Of a stretch of 64,000 nt of DNA, positions 26,445 through 35,004 are shown piece after piece. Within the stretch, counting starts at the first letter, position 1; the number at the start of each line of letters is the position of its first letter. The notes beneath the pieces were generated by a model. The model was not told the DNA's origin, made no database searches, and worked only from the letters and a program-made list of their open reading frames with translations. This stretch comes from Foliimonas ilicis. Lineage in GTDB: Bacteria; Pseudomonadota; Alphaproteobacteria; Rhizobiales; Rhizobiaceae. The stretch covers positions 363,618 to 427,617 of the forward strand of contig NZ_JBDUUH010000004.1 of assembly GCF_039939195.1 (NCBI RefSeq), written 5' to 3'. The position numbers were made by a program, and so were the translations under genes.

Positions 26445-27677
26445 ATGACTTCAAAGACCCCACTGACCCTGCATGTGCCGGAACCGGAGGTGCGGCCCGG
26501 CGGCACGCCCGATTTTTCCAATGTTCCGATCCCGAAGGCTGGCTCTGTGCCGCGCCCGGAGATCGACGCCGACCCGAAATCGATTCGCGATCTCGCCTAC
26601 TCGATCATCCGCGTGCTGAACCGCGACGGCGAGGCTGTCGGCCCCTGGGCTGGCACGCTGACCGACGACGAATTGAAGGACGGCCTGCGCCACATGATGA
26701 CGCTGCGCGCCTTCGATGCACGTATGCAGATGGCGCAGCGGCAGGGCAAGACCTCCTTCTATATGCAGCATATGGGCGAGGAAGCCGTGAGCTGCGCCTT
26801 TCGCAAGGCGCTCGAACAGGGCGACATGAATTTCCCGACCTACCGGCAAGCCGGTCTGCTGATTGCGGGCGGCTATCCCATGGTCGATATGATGAACCAG
26901 ATTTTCTCCAATGAGCGCGATCCGCTTAAAGGACGGCAATTGCCGGTCATGTATGCCTCGAAAGAGCACGGCTTCTTTTCGATCTCCGGCAATTTGACCA
27001 CGCAATATATTCAGGCTGTCGGCTGGGCGATGGCCTCCGCGATCAAGAACGACACGAAGATTGCCGCAGCCTGGGTAGGCGACGGCGCGACAGCGGAAAG
27101 CGATTTCCACGCAGCCCTCGTCTTCGCCTCGACCTATCGCGCGCCGGTCATTCTCAACATCGTCAACAATCAATGGGCGATTTCGACGTTTCAGGGCATA
27201 GCGCGCGGCGGTTCCGGCACCTTTGCGGCACGCGGATTGGGCTTCGGCATTCCGGCCCTGCGCGTCGATGGCAATGATTATCTGGCCGTTCATGCCGTTG
27301 CGAAATGGGCAGCCGAACGCGCGCGGCGCAATCTCGGGCCGACGCTGGTCGAATATGTCACCTACCGCGTCGGCGCGCATTCGACATCGGACGACCCTTC
27401 CGCTTATCGGCCCAAGACGGAATCGGACGCATGGCCGCTCGGCGATCCGGTCATCCGCCTCAAGAACCACCTCATCAAGCGCGGCCTGTGGTCCGACGAC
27501 CGCCATAAGCAGGCCGAGGCCGAAGTGCTCGACACGGTGATCGCCGCCCAGAAGGAAGCCGAAAAACACGGCACGCTTCATGCGGGCGGCAAGCCTTCCG
27601 CGCGCGACATGTTCGAAGGCGTCTACGCGGAAATGCCGCCGCATATCAGACGCCAGCGCCAGAAGGCGGGGGTATGA
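26445..27677 (+). CDS. bkdA1: Branched-chain 2-oxoacid dehydrogenase E1 component, alpha subunit
   Basis: The product is 410 residues from ATG 26445 with GGAGG upstream; 410 residues is the usual length for bacterial BkdA1, while pyruvate E1alpha is near 330-350. The thiamine diphosphate motif begins GDGATAESDFHAALVFA (about residue 211) and ends NNQWAIS. RVGAHSTSDDPSAYRP (about 310) is the BCKDH phosphorylation-loop region. With E1beta it decarboxylates the 2-oxoacids of valine, leucine and isoleucine and passes the acyl group to lipoyl-E2. It is the first gene of a bkdA1-bkdA2-E2-E3 operon; a palindromic repeat lies between it and bkdA2. Confidence 0.95.
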   Translation: MTSKTPLTLHVPEPEVRPGGTPDFSNVPIPKAGSVPRPEIDADPKSIRDLAYSIIRVLNRDGEAVGPWAGTLTDDELKDGLRHMMTLRAFDARMQMAQRQGKTSFYMQHMGEEAVSCAFRKALEQGDMNFPTYRQAGLLIAGGYPMVDMMNQIFSNERDPLKGRQLPVMYASKEHGFFSISGNLTTQYIQAVGWAMASAIKNDTKIAAAWVGDGATAESDFHAALVFASTYRAPVILNIVNNQWAISTFQGIARGGSGTFAARGLGFGIPALRVDGNDYLAVHAVAKWAAERARRNLGPTLVEYVTYRVGAHSTSDDPSAYRPKTESDAWPLGDPVIRLKNHLIKRGLWSDDRHKQAEAEVLDTVIAAQKEAEKHGTLHAGGKPSARDMFEGVYAEMPPHIRRQRQKAGV

Positions 27678-27700
27678 TGGTTGTGTCGCATTTCTTCCAA

Positions 27701-27816
27701 CACCCCTCATCCGACCTCGCTTCGCTCGGCCACCTTCTCCCACAAGGGGAGAAGGGAGAGCGCCTTTCCTTCTCCCCTTGTGGGAGAAGGTGGCCCGAAG
27801 GGTCGGATGAGGGGTG
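27701..27816. repeat. Palindromic repeat copy B (distinct sequence family)
   Basis: The outer arms CACCCCTCATCCGACC and GGTCGGATGAGGGGTG are perfect complements. Inner arms CCACCTTCTCCCACAAGG and CCTTGTGGGAGAAGGTGG also pair. The element is 116 bases long and unlike copies A and C-G. It lies inside the bkd operon between E1alpha and E1beta, so it is transcribed and should fold into a long hairpin in the mRNA. Confidence 0.9.
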
Positions 27817-27858
27817 CTCCAGCCTGGCAAATCCCGTCTCCCATAAAGGAGCTTTCCC

Positions 27859-28872
27859 ATGCCGCGCATGACGATGATCGAGGCGATCCGCAGCGCCATG
27901 GATGTCTCCATGGGCAGGGATGACGACGTCGTGGTTTTCGGCGAGGATGTCGGCTATTTCGGCGGCGTTTTTCGCTGTACGCAGGGGCTTCAGCAGAAAT
28001 ACGGCAAAACCCGCTGCTTCGACGCACCGATCAGCGAACTGGGCATCGTTGGCGCTGCTATCGGCATGGCCGCCTACGGCCTGAAACCCTGCGTCGAAGT
28101 GCAATTCGCAGACTATGTCTATCCGGCCTACGACCAGATCGTCTCGGAAGCCGCACGCCTGCGCTATCGTTCCGCTGGCGAATTCACCTGCCCCATCGTC
28201 ATACGTATGCCGACCGGCGGCGGTATTTTCGGTGGCCAGACGCACAGCCAGAGCCCGGAAGCGCTGTTCACCCATGTTTCGGGCCTGAAAGTCGTCGTTC
28301 CTTCCAATCCGTATGACGCGAAGGGCCTTCTGATTTCATCCATCGAAGACCCGGACCCGGTGATCTTCCTCGAACCGAAACGCCTCTACAATGGCCCCTT
28401 CGACGGCCATCACGACAAGCCGGTCACACCCTGGTCGAAGCACGAGCTGGGCGACGTGCCGGATGGGCATTTCACCGTGCCGCTCGGCAAGGCAGCCCTT
28501 CGCCGCGAAGGTGCCGATGTCACCGTTCTGGCCTATGGCACGATGGTCTATGTTGCCGAAGCCGCAGCTCAGGAAACCGGTATCGACGCCGAAATCCTCG
28601 ATCTGCGCACGCTTCTGCCCCTCGACCTCGATGCAATCGTAGCCTCTGTGAAGAAAACCGGCCGCTGCGTGATCGTTCATGAGGCAACGCTTACCTCAGG
28701 TTTCGGCGCGGAACTCGCAGCCCTCGTCCAGGAAAACTGCTTCTTCCATCTTGAAGCACCAGTTGCCCGCGTGACCGGTTGGGATACGCCCTACCCGCAT
28801 GCGCAGGAATGGGATTATTTCCCCGGCCCGGCACGGCTGGCGCAGGCGCTGCGCGAAACGATGGAGGCGTGA
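27859..28872 (+). CDS. bkdA2: Branched-chain 2-oxoacid dehydrogenase E1 component, beta subunit
   Basis: This 337-residue protein starts at ATG 27859 with AAGGAG 8 bases upstream. Typical E1beta segments are GEDVGYFGGVFRCTQGL, DAPISELGIVGAAIGMA, QFADYVYPAYDQIVSEA and the C-terminal EATLTSGFGAELAALVQE. It forms the alpha2-beta2 E1 heterotetramer with BkdA1 and completes the thiamine diphosphate site. The E2 gene starts two bases after its stop codon. Confidence 0.95.
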   Translation: MPRMTMIEAIRSAMDVSMGRDDDVVVFGEDVGYFGGVFRCTQGLQQKYGKTRCFDAPISELGIVGAAIGMAAYGLKPCVEVQFADYVYPAYDQIVSEAARLRYRSAGEFTCPIVIRMPTGGGIFGGQTHSQSPEALFTHVSGLKVVVPSNPYDAKGLLISSIEDPDPVIFLEPKRLYNGPFDGHHDKPVTPWSKHELGDVPDGHFTVPLGKAALRREGADVTVLAYGTMVYVAEAAAQETGIDAEILDLRTLLPLDLDAIVASVKKTGRCVIVHEATLTSGFGAELAALVQENCFFHLEAPVARVTGWDTPYPHAQEWDYFPGPARLAQALRETMEA

Positions 28873-28874
28873 AG

Positions 28875-30173
28875 ATGTCTGAACATGTCATCAAGCTTCC
28901 CGATGTCGGCGAAGGCGTAGCAGAGGCCGAACTCGTCGAATGGCACGTCAAGATCGGCGATCTGGTGCGTGAAGACGCCCTGCTCGCCGCCGTCATGACC
29001 GATAAGGCGACTGTCGAAATCCCCTCGCCCGTCGATGGCGAAATCATCTGGCTGGGCGCCGAAATCGGCGATGTGGTCGCCGTCGGCTCGCCATTGATCC
29101 GGCTGAAGACTGCGGGCGATTCCGATGCGCCGATGGATGATGGCGAGGCGGAGGCACCCATCGCGGATGGCTTGGCCGAAGAAGGCGAAAAGCTTCCGCC
29201 ACCACCGGAAAAACCCGAACCGGTAAAAGCACAGCCTGCAAAATCTACGGAGAAGCCCGCAAAGGCCGTTGCCGCCTCAACCGGCGCGCCACGGCACGAA
29301 GGCGAAAAGCCGCTGGCGTCACCTGCAGTACGGCTGCGCGCGAAGGAAGCGGGCATCGATTTGCGGCAAGTGGCAGGCAGCGGCCCAGCCGGGCGTATAT
29401 CCCATGAGGATCTGGACGCTTTTGCTGCGGCGGGTGCGACGAGCGCGAAGCCTTCGGGCTTGATGCGCAACACGGCAGTTGAGGATATCAAGATCGTCGG
29501 ACTGCGCCGCAAGATCGCGGAAAAGATGACGATTTCGAAATCGCGCATCCCGCACATCACCTATGTCGAGGAAATCGACGTCACCGCATTGGAAGATTTG
29601 CGCGCGACGCTGAATGCGCAGAAGCGCACTGATCGGCCAAAGCTCACCGTGCTGCCCTTCCTTATGCGCGCCATGGTGAAGGCGATCGGCGACCAGCCGA
29701 ATGTGAATGCCAATTTCGACGACGAAGCTGGCATCGTGCATCAATATGGCGGCGTTCATGTCGGCATCGCCGCGCAGACGCCGACCGGCCTGATGGTTCC
29801 GGTCGTGCGCCATGCCGAGGCGCGCGACATCTGGGACAGCGCCGCCGAGATCAACCGGCTGGCGGAAGCCGCGAAAAACGGCACCGCGACACGCGAGGAA
29901 TTGTCGGGCTCGACGATCACCATAACCTCGCTCGGCGCGATGGGTGGCGTGGTGACGACGCCGGTCATAAACCACCCCGAAGTCGCGATCGTCGGTGTCA
30001 ACAAGATCATGACCCGCCCCGTATGGGATGGCACGCAATTCATCCCGCGCAAGATGATGAATCTGTCGTCCAGCTTCGATCATCGCGTGGTCGATGGCTG
30101 GGACGCTGCGGTGTTTATCCAGCGCATAAAGACGCTGCTGGAAACGCCTGCGCTGATTTTCATCGAGGGATAA
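28875..30173 (+). CDS. bkdB: Branched-chain 2-oxoacid dehydrogenase E2 (dihydrolipoyl acyltransferase)
   Basis: The product is 432 residues from ATG 28875. The N-terminal lipoyl domain carries the lipoylated Lys44 (VMTDKATVEIPSP). A Pro/Ala/Glu/Lys linker (about 88-150) leads to a peripheral subunit-binding domain (SPAVRLRAKEAGIDLRQVAG, about 155-190), then the catalytic acyltransferase domain with DHRVVDG (His403, Asp407). It transfers the branched acyl group to CoA and forms the complex core. There is a single lipoyl domain. A palindromic repeat separates it from the E3 gene. Confidence 0.95.
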   Translation: MSEHVIKLPDVGEGVAEAELVEWHVKIGDLVREDALLAAVMTDKATVEIPSPVDGEIIWLGAEIGDVVAVGSPLIRLKTAGDSDAPMDDGEAEAPIADGLAEEGEKLPPPPEKPEPVKAQPAKSTEKPAKAVAASTGAPRHEGEKPLASPAVRLRAKEAGIDLRQVAGSGPAGRISHEDLDAFAAAGATSAKPSGLMRNTAVEDIKIVGLRRKIAEKMTISKSRIPHITYVEEIDVTALEDLRATLNAQKRTDRPKLTVLPFLMRAMVKAIGDQPNVNANFDDEAGIVHQYGGVHVGIAAQTPTGLMVPVVRHAEARDIWDSAAEINRLAEAAKNGTATREELSGSTITITSLGAMGGVVTTPVINHPEVAIVGVNKIMTRPVWDGTQFIPRKMMNLSSSFDHRVVDGWDAAVFIQRIKTLLETPALIFIEG

Positions 30174-30197
30174 CAAAAAATGTCGAGTTTCTTCGCG

Positions 30198-30313
30198 CCC
30201 CCCTCTGGCTTGCCAGCCATCTCCCCCACGAGGGGGGAGATCAGCAGCTTCAACCTTGGAGATTATCCAATCTCCCCACCTGTGGGGGAGATGTCCGGCA
30301 GGACAGAGGGGGG
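30198..30313. repeat. Palindromic repeat copy C (inside the bkd operon)
   Basis: The arms begin CCCCCCTCTGGCTTGCCAGC and end GTCCGGCAGGACAGAGGGGG, inverted around a short centre of about 28 bases. It has the CCCACAGGTGGG-type right arm, while the left arm reads CCCACGAGGGGGG, so the two arms have diverged. It lies between the E2 and E3 genes and is transcribed with them. Confidence 0.88.
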
Positions 30314-30358
30314 CAACGTCGAGCGCCTGCGCCTCCTTGAAAAAGAGGGCTACCTTCT

Positions 30359-31756
30359 ATGAAAGACATTTCCTGCAAGCTCCTCATCATCGGTGCGGGT
30401 CCGGGCGGCTATGTCTGTGCGATCCGCGCCGGGCAATTGGGCATCGACACGGTCATCGTCGAGGAAAAGAAGCCCGGCGGCACATGTCTGACGGTCGGCT
30501 GTATCCCCTCGAAAGCGCTGATCCACGCAGCCGAAGAATATGAAAAGGTTTCGCATTTTTCAGGCGGCAAAAGCCCGCTCGGCATATCGCTCGAAGCACC
30601 AAAACTCGACCTCGCGAAAACAATCGCGTGGAAAGACGCCATCGTCGGACGCCTGACCAGCGGCGTCAGCGGGCTTCTGAAAAAGTCGAAGGTCAAGATC
30701 GTCAACGGCAAGGCGAAGTTCCGTGACGGCAAGACCGTCGAAGTTGCGACCGAGATCGGCAACCAGATCATCCGCGCTGAAACGATTGTCATCGCGACGG
30801 GTTCTGCACCGGTCGAACTGCCCTCCCTGCCCTTCGGCGGCACGGTGATTTCCTCGACCGAGGCGCTGGCGCTCACCACCGTTCCCGAAAAGCTGGTCGT
30901 TGTCGGCGCGGGCTATATCGGCCTCGAACTCGGCACCGCTTTCGCCAAGCTGGGCGCGAAGGTGACGGTCGTTGAAACGCAGGACCGCATCCTGCCTCTT
31001 TACGATGCCGACCTCACGCGCCCGGTTGCGAAACGCCTCGGCGAACTCGGCATCGAAATCCTGCTGGAAACAAAAGCCAAGGGATTGTCGTCAAAGGGCA
31101 ACGCGCTTGTCGTGACCGACGCGCAAGGCGTCGAAAAAAGCCTGCCCGCCGACAAGGTGCTGGTAACAGTCGGTCGCCGCCCCAAAACGGAAGGCTGGGG
31201 GCTGGAGGAACTGGACCTCACACTGGACGGCAAATTCATCCGCATCGACGATCAGTGCCGCACGTCGATGCGCGGCATCTATGCAATCGGCGACGTGACG
31301 GGCGAGCCGATGCTTGCGCATTGTGCGATGGCGCAAGGTGAAATGGTGGCCGAGATCGTCGCCGGAAATCCGCGTTCATGGGACAAGGCTGGCATTCCTG
31401 CGGTCTGCTTCACCGACCCGGAAATCGTCTCCATCGGCCTGTCGCCGGAACAGGCGCGGGCTGCTGGCCGCGAAATCAAGATCGGCCAGTTCCCCTTTGC
31501 CGCCAATGGCCGCGCCATGACGAAACAGGGCGAGGAAGGCTTCGTTCGCGTGGTAGCGCGCGCCGACAACCATCTCGTGCTTGGCATTCAGGCGGTCGGC
31601 CAAGGCATTTCGGAACTATCGGCGGCGTTCGGTCTGGCAATCGAAATGGGCGCGCGCCTAGAGGATATTGCAGGCACGATCCATTCGCATCCGACGCAGG
31701 GCGAAGGTTTTCAGGAAGCCGCGCTCAAGGCGCTGGGGCATGCGCTGCATATTTGA
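30359..31756 (+). CDS. lpdA: Dihydrolipoyl dehydrogenase (E3)
   Basis: This 465-residue FAD flavoprotein has the dinucleotide motif IGAGPGGYVCAIRAGQLG near the start and the redox disulfide Cys43-Cys48 (GGTCLTVGCIPSKA). A second nucleotide-binding site lies around residues 178-200 (VVVGAGYIGLELGTAFAKLG). The catalytic His444-Glu449 pair is in HSHPTQGEGF. It reoxidises dihydrolipoyl-E2 with NAD+. As the fourth gene after E2 it is probably the dedicated E3 of this complex, although E3 proteins are often shared. Repeat copy D follows. Confidence 0.95.
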   Translation: MKDISCKLLIIGAGPGGYVCAIRAGQLGIDTVIVEEKKPGGTCLTVGCIPSKALIHAAEEYEKVSHFSGGKSPLGISLEAPKLDLAKTIAWKDAIVGRLTSGVSGLLKKSKVKIVNGKAKFRDGKTVEVATEIGNQIIRAETIVIATGSAPVELPSLPFGGTVISSTEALALTTVPEKLVVVGAGYIGLELGTAFAKLGAKVTVVETQDRILPLYDADLTRPVAKRLGELGIEILLETKAKGLSSKGNALVVTDAQGVEKSLPADKVLVTVGRRPKTEGWGLEELDLTLDGKFIRIDDQCRTSMRGIYAIGDVTGEPMLAHCAMAQGEMVAEIVAGNPRSWDKAGIPAVCFTDPEIVSIGLSPEQARAAGREIKIGQFPFAANGRAMTKQGEEGFVRVVARADNHLVLGIQAVGQGISELSAAFGLAIEMGARLEDIAGTIHSHPTQGEGFQEAALKALGHALHI

Positions 31757-31788
31757 GGGGTGGTCGCCGAGGTTAGCGCTCGACGTTG

Positions 31789-31937
31789 CCCCCCTCTGTC
31801 CTGCCGGACATCTCCCCCACAGGTGGGGAGATTGGCTGTCCGCTTTCGCAGCGCCCTATTTGCGACGATTAGCGAAATCACAAATGAAGGCTAATCTCCC
31901 CACCTGTGGGGGAGATGTCCGGCAGGACAGAGGGGGG
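31789..31937. repeat. Palindromic repeat copy D (CCCACAGGTGGG subtype)
   Basis: The arms run from CCCCCCTCTGTCCTGCCGG at 31789 and to CCGGCAGGACAGAGGGGGG ending at 31937, with the same inner CCCCCACAGGTGGGG hairpins as copy A. The central sequence (GCTGTCCGC...ATTAGCGAAATCAC) also resembles the centre of copy A. It lies between convergent lpdA and the acetylpolyamine amidohydrolase gene. Confidence 0.9.
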
Positions 31938-31968
31938 CGCGAAGGAACGCGACCTCCCCTCCCTCGCC

Positions 31969-33000
31969 TCAGCTACCCTCAAACCCAGTCAGCACCCCAA
32001 CCGCATTAACCCCGATCTCCTCCACCGCGTAACCACCCTCCATCACGAAAAGCGTTGGAAGCCCAAGCTTGGCAATCCGCTGCCCCATCTTCGGATAATC
32101 CGCGCTGGTCAGCTTGAACTGGCTGATCGGGTCCTTCTCAAACGTATCGACGCCCAACGACACGACAACGATATCCGGCGCGTAGGCCGCGAGCTTTTCG
32201 CAGGCGTCGTCCAGCGCTTCGCTCCATTTGCTCCAAGGCGTACCCGGCGCCATCGGATAGTTGTAATTGTAACCTTCTCCCGCACCGGCACCCAGCTCAT
32301 CCTTGTGACCGAGGAAAAACGGATATTCGGAGTTCGGATCGCCGTGCAGGTTCAGCACCTGCACATCGCCGCGCTCATAGAATATCTGCTGCGTGCCGTT
32401 GCCATGGTGATAATCGACATCGAGGATCGTAACGCGCTTTGCGCCCTGGTCGCGGAACCATTGCGCCGCGACCGCCGCATTGTTGATGAAGCAATAGCCG
32501 CCCATGAAGGCGTCGCCAGCATGGTGGCCGGGCGGACGGCACAGCGCGAAGGCCGCCTTTTCGCCTGCCTTTATGAGTTCGGCAGCGGTCAACGCGACAT
32601 CATAGGATGATTTGATCGCATCCCATGTTCCCTTAACGAAGGTCGCGCCCGCGTCGAACGAATAATAGCCCATCAACGCATCGATGCGGGTTGGGCGAAC
32701 GTCGCCGCGAAGACCCCGCGTCGGCCATGTAAACGGCATCGCGGAGCCGGGAAAACCGGCCTTCTGCCATTCCGTCCAGACGGTCGGCAGGAAGTCGATA
32801 TAGTCTTCGCGGTGAATTCGCTTTGCGGCGGCAAGATCGTGTTCGGTCGGCGCGAGGATCGGCCCCAGCTTCTCGCTCTCCACTCTGGCTCTGACATATT
32901 CCGCACGCGAGGGCATTTCGAAGCCCGGCACGATTTCGCCCGCAACCAGTTCCTTTTGGCCGCTATGGCCCGCATGCAATGGAGAAAAGACGGTCTTCAT
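31969..33000 (-). CDS. aphA: Acetylpolyamine amidohydrolase (histone deacetylase superfamily)
   Basis: This 343-residue protein matches the length of bacterial acetylpolyamine amidohydrolases. The paired histidines His159-His160 lie in CRPPGHHAGDAFMGGY; zinc ligands Asp196 and His198 are in ILDVDYHHGNGTQQIF, with a third expected in SLGVDTFEKDP (about residue 285). The loop SALMPFTWPTRG region fits the narrow polyamine-accepting class rather than protein deacetylases. It releases acetate from N-acetylputrescine and similar compounds in the cytoplasm. It is divergent from an amidohydrolase gene and near a complete polyamine importer, which supports the substrate class. Confidence 0.9.
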   Translation of the reverse strand: MKTVFSPLHAGHSGQKELVAGEIVPGFEMPSRAEYVRARVESEKLGPILAPTEHDLAAAKRIHREDYIDFLPTVWTEWQKAGFPGSAMPFTWPTRGLRGDVRPTRIDALMGYYSFDAGATFVKGTWDAIKSSYDVALTAAELIKAGEKAAFALCRPPGHHAGDAFMGGYCFINNAAVAAQWFRDQGAKRVTILDVDYHHGNGTQQIFYERGDVQVLNLHGDPNSEYPFFLGHKDELGAGAGEGYNYNYPMAPGTPWSKWSEALDDACEKLAAYAPDIVVVSLGVDTFEKDPISQFKLTSADYPKMGQRIAKLGLPTLFVMEGGYAVEEIGVNAVGVLTGFEGS

Positions 33001-33172
33001 GATGATCCTTCGATATTTGTTCCCGCGCAGAGCCTAGCCGCACGACATAACGGACGACAAGGCCCTCCTCAGCATACTTCGTGGCTGGGCCAAGCGTCCC
33101 TTCAAGCTGGTCTGGCGCTTGGCATTAAACGGGTGGTAGCTTCTCGGAATCGCAACAACCAAAATAGCAATC

Positions 33173-34837
33173 ATGACCACCAAGGCTGATTTCATCATCA
33201 CCGACGCGCGCATTCTGACGATGGATGAGGGAAATCCGGAAGCTGAAGCAGTCGCGATTGCCGATGGCGTCATTCTGGCCGTGGGAAGCAACGCTGCCAT
33301 TCTGGAGCATAAGGGACCGGAAACGAAACTCGTCGATGCAGGCGGAAAGTCCGTCATTCCGGGCTTCATCGAAGCGCATATGCATCTGTTTTCGGGTGCA
33401 GCCGAACTCGGCCACCTTCAGCTTGCGCATGTGCACGGCATCGATGCGCTCGGCAAAGCGATCCGCGATTACGCCGCTTTGCATCCAGACGCACCGATCC
33501 TCGTCGCGCAAGGCGCGGACTACACGATCCTCGACGATGAGCGCGTGACGCGCCACCATCTCGATAAAATCCTGCCGGATCGTGCCTTCGTTATGGCAGC
33601 GCCCGACCATCACACGATGTGGGCGAACACCAGGGCGCTCGAAATGGCGGGTATTCTGCACGGTCTGGAAGTCGGGCCGGGAAACGAAGTGGTGATGGGC
33701 GAAGACGGACTTGCCGCGGGCGAACTGCGCGAGGGCGAAGCTTTCGGCCCGGTCCTTGAGCTGGCGGGCGAAGAGCGCGCGCGGCTTGGCCTTTCGACCG
33801 GCGGCGAGCCCGATCCTCTCCCCTCACAGCAAGAGCGCAAAAAGGATCGCGAGACCTTGAAACGCGGGCTCGAATGGTGCGCGAAACACGGCATCACCTC
33901 GATCCACAATATGGACGGCAACCTCTATCTGCTTGAACTGTTGAGCGAGATCGAAGCTGAGGGCGACCTTCTCTGCCGCGTGCAAGTGCCGTTTCACTTC
34001 AAGAATTTCATGGATCTGGATATTCTCGAAAAAGCCTCCGGCATGGCCAAAAAATACGATTCCGAATGGATTTCGTCCGGTTTGGTCAAGGTTTTCTACG
34101 ATGGCGTGCTCGATTCATGGACAGCCGTCATGGTCGAACCTTATGCCGACCGGCCGGACTGGCTAGGCGAACCGCTGTTTTCGCCGGAACGCTTTGCCGA
34201 ACTTGCGACGGAAATCGACAGGCGCGGCCTGCAGATTGCCGTTCATGCCATCGGCGATGGTGCGGTTCGCGCCGTGCTGGATGGTTATGAGGCGGCGCAG
34301 AAGGCAAATGGCGCACGCGACAGCCGTCATCGCATCGAGCATATCGAGGTGACGACCGAGCAGGACATTCCGCGCTTTGCCGATCTCGGCGTCATCGCCT
34401 CGATGCAGCCTCCACACCCGCCGGGCTCAATGGGTCTGCCGCTGGAGCCGACCGTGTCGCGCATTGGCCGCGAGCGCTGGCATGTCAGCTACCCCTCGCG
34501 CACGCTGAAAATGGCCGGCGCGCATGTGCCATTTGCGTCCGATTGGCCGGTCTCGCCGATTGATCCGATTCTGGGCATTCAGGCCTCGATGCTGCGCAAG
34601 CCTTGGGCAAATGGTCTGCCTGAACAGAATTTCGGCCTGCGCGACGCGATCGCCGCCTACACGGTCGAGGGCGCCTATGCTGAATTCATGGAACACCGAA
34701 AGGGAAAGCTGAAACCCGGCTTTGTCGCCGATCTCGTGATGCTTTCCGGTGAAATCGAAGCCGTAAATCTAGAAAAGCTGCATGAAATCAGGCCGGTCCT
34801 GACCATGTGCGGCGGCAAGGTCACATATCGATCGTGA
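33173..34837 (+). CDS. YtcJ-type metal-dependent amidohydrolase
   Basis: This 554-residue protein of the amidohydrolase superfamily (amidohydrolase 3 / YtcJ) begins ADFIITDARILTMDEGNPEA. The metal HxH is in FIEAHMHLFSGA; further conserved parts are GIEWC-like LEWCAKHGITSIHNMDGN, QIAVHAIGDGAVRAVLDGYE, HRIEHIE and SDWPVSPIDPI. Such enzymes hydrolyse amide or imide bonds in small molecules; most have unknown substrates. No signal peptide is present. Placement between an acetylpolyamine deacetylase and a polyamine importer suggests an N-acyl amine or amide substrate, by inference only. No strong ribosome binding site precedes the ATG at 33173. Confidence 0.88.
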   Translation: MTTKADFIITDARILTMDEGNPEAEAVAIADGVILAVGSNAAILEHKGPETKLVDAGGKSVIPGFIEAHMHLFSGAAELGHLQLAHVHGIDALGKAIRDYAALHPDAPILVAQGADYTILDDERVTRHHLDKILPDRAFVMAAPDHHTMWANTRALEMAGILHGLEVGPGNEVVMGEDGLAAGELREGEAFGPVLELAGEERARLGLSTGGEPDPLPSQQERKKDRETLKRGLEWCAKHGITSIHNMDGNLYLLELLSEIEAEGDLLCRVQVPFHFKNFMDLDILEKASGMAKKYDSEWISSGLVKVFYDGVLDSWTAVMVEPYADRPDWLGEPLFSPERFAELATEIDRRGLQIAVHAIGDGAVRAVLDGYEAAQKANGARDSRHRIEHIEVTTEQDIPRFADLGVIASMQPPHPPGSMGLPLEPTVSRIGRERWHVSYPSRTLKMAGAHVPFASDWPVSPIDPILGIQASMLRKPWANGLPEQNFGLRDAIAAYTVEGAYAEFMEHRKGKLKPGFVADLVMLSGEIEAVNLEKLHEIRPVLTMCGGKVTYRS

Positions 34838-35004
34838 TCACGATTTCTCCGCTGTGCCAACGTCACTCCCCAATCTGGCCTTATCCGGATTGGCTAGTGG
34901 CACGGACATTGCGTTGGAAATTCTTGATAAAAGGGTGATTGCCAACCGCCGAGCCTTATGGTGACAATCAGCCAACACGCCGTTCGAAGTGATCAAATCA
35001 AACA

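Noticed and set aside
26445..31756. Pyruvate or acetoin dehydrogenase operon
   Set aside because: E1alpha of 410 residues with the GAHSTSDDPSAY region and a separate E1beta of 337 fit branched-chain oxoacid dehydrogenase better.
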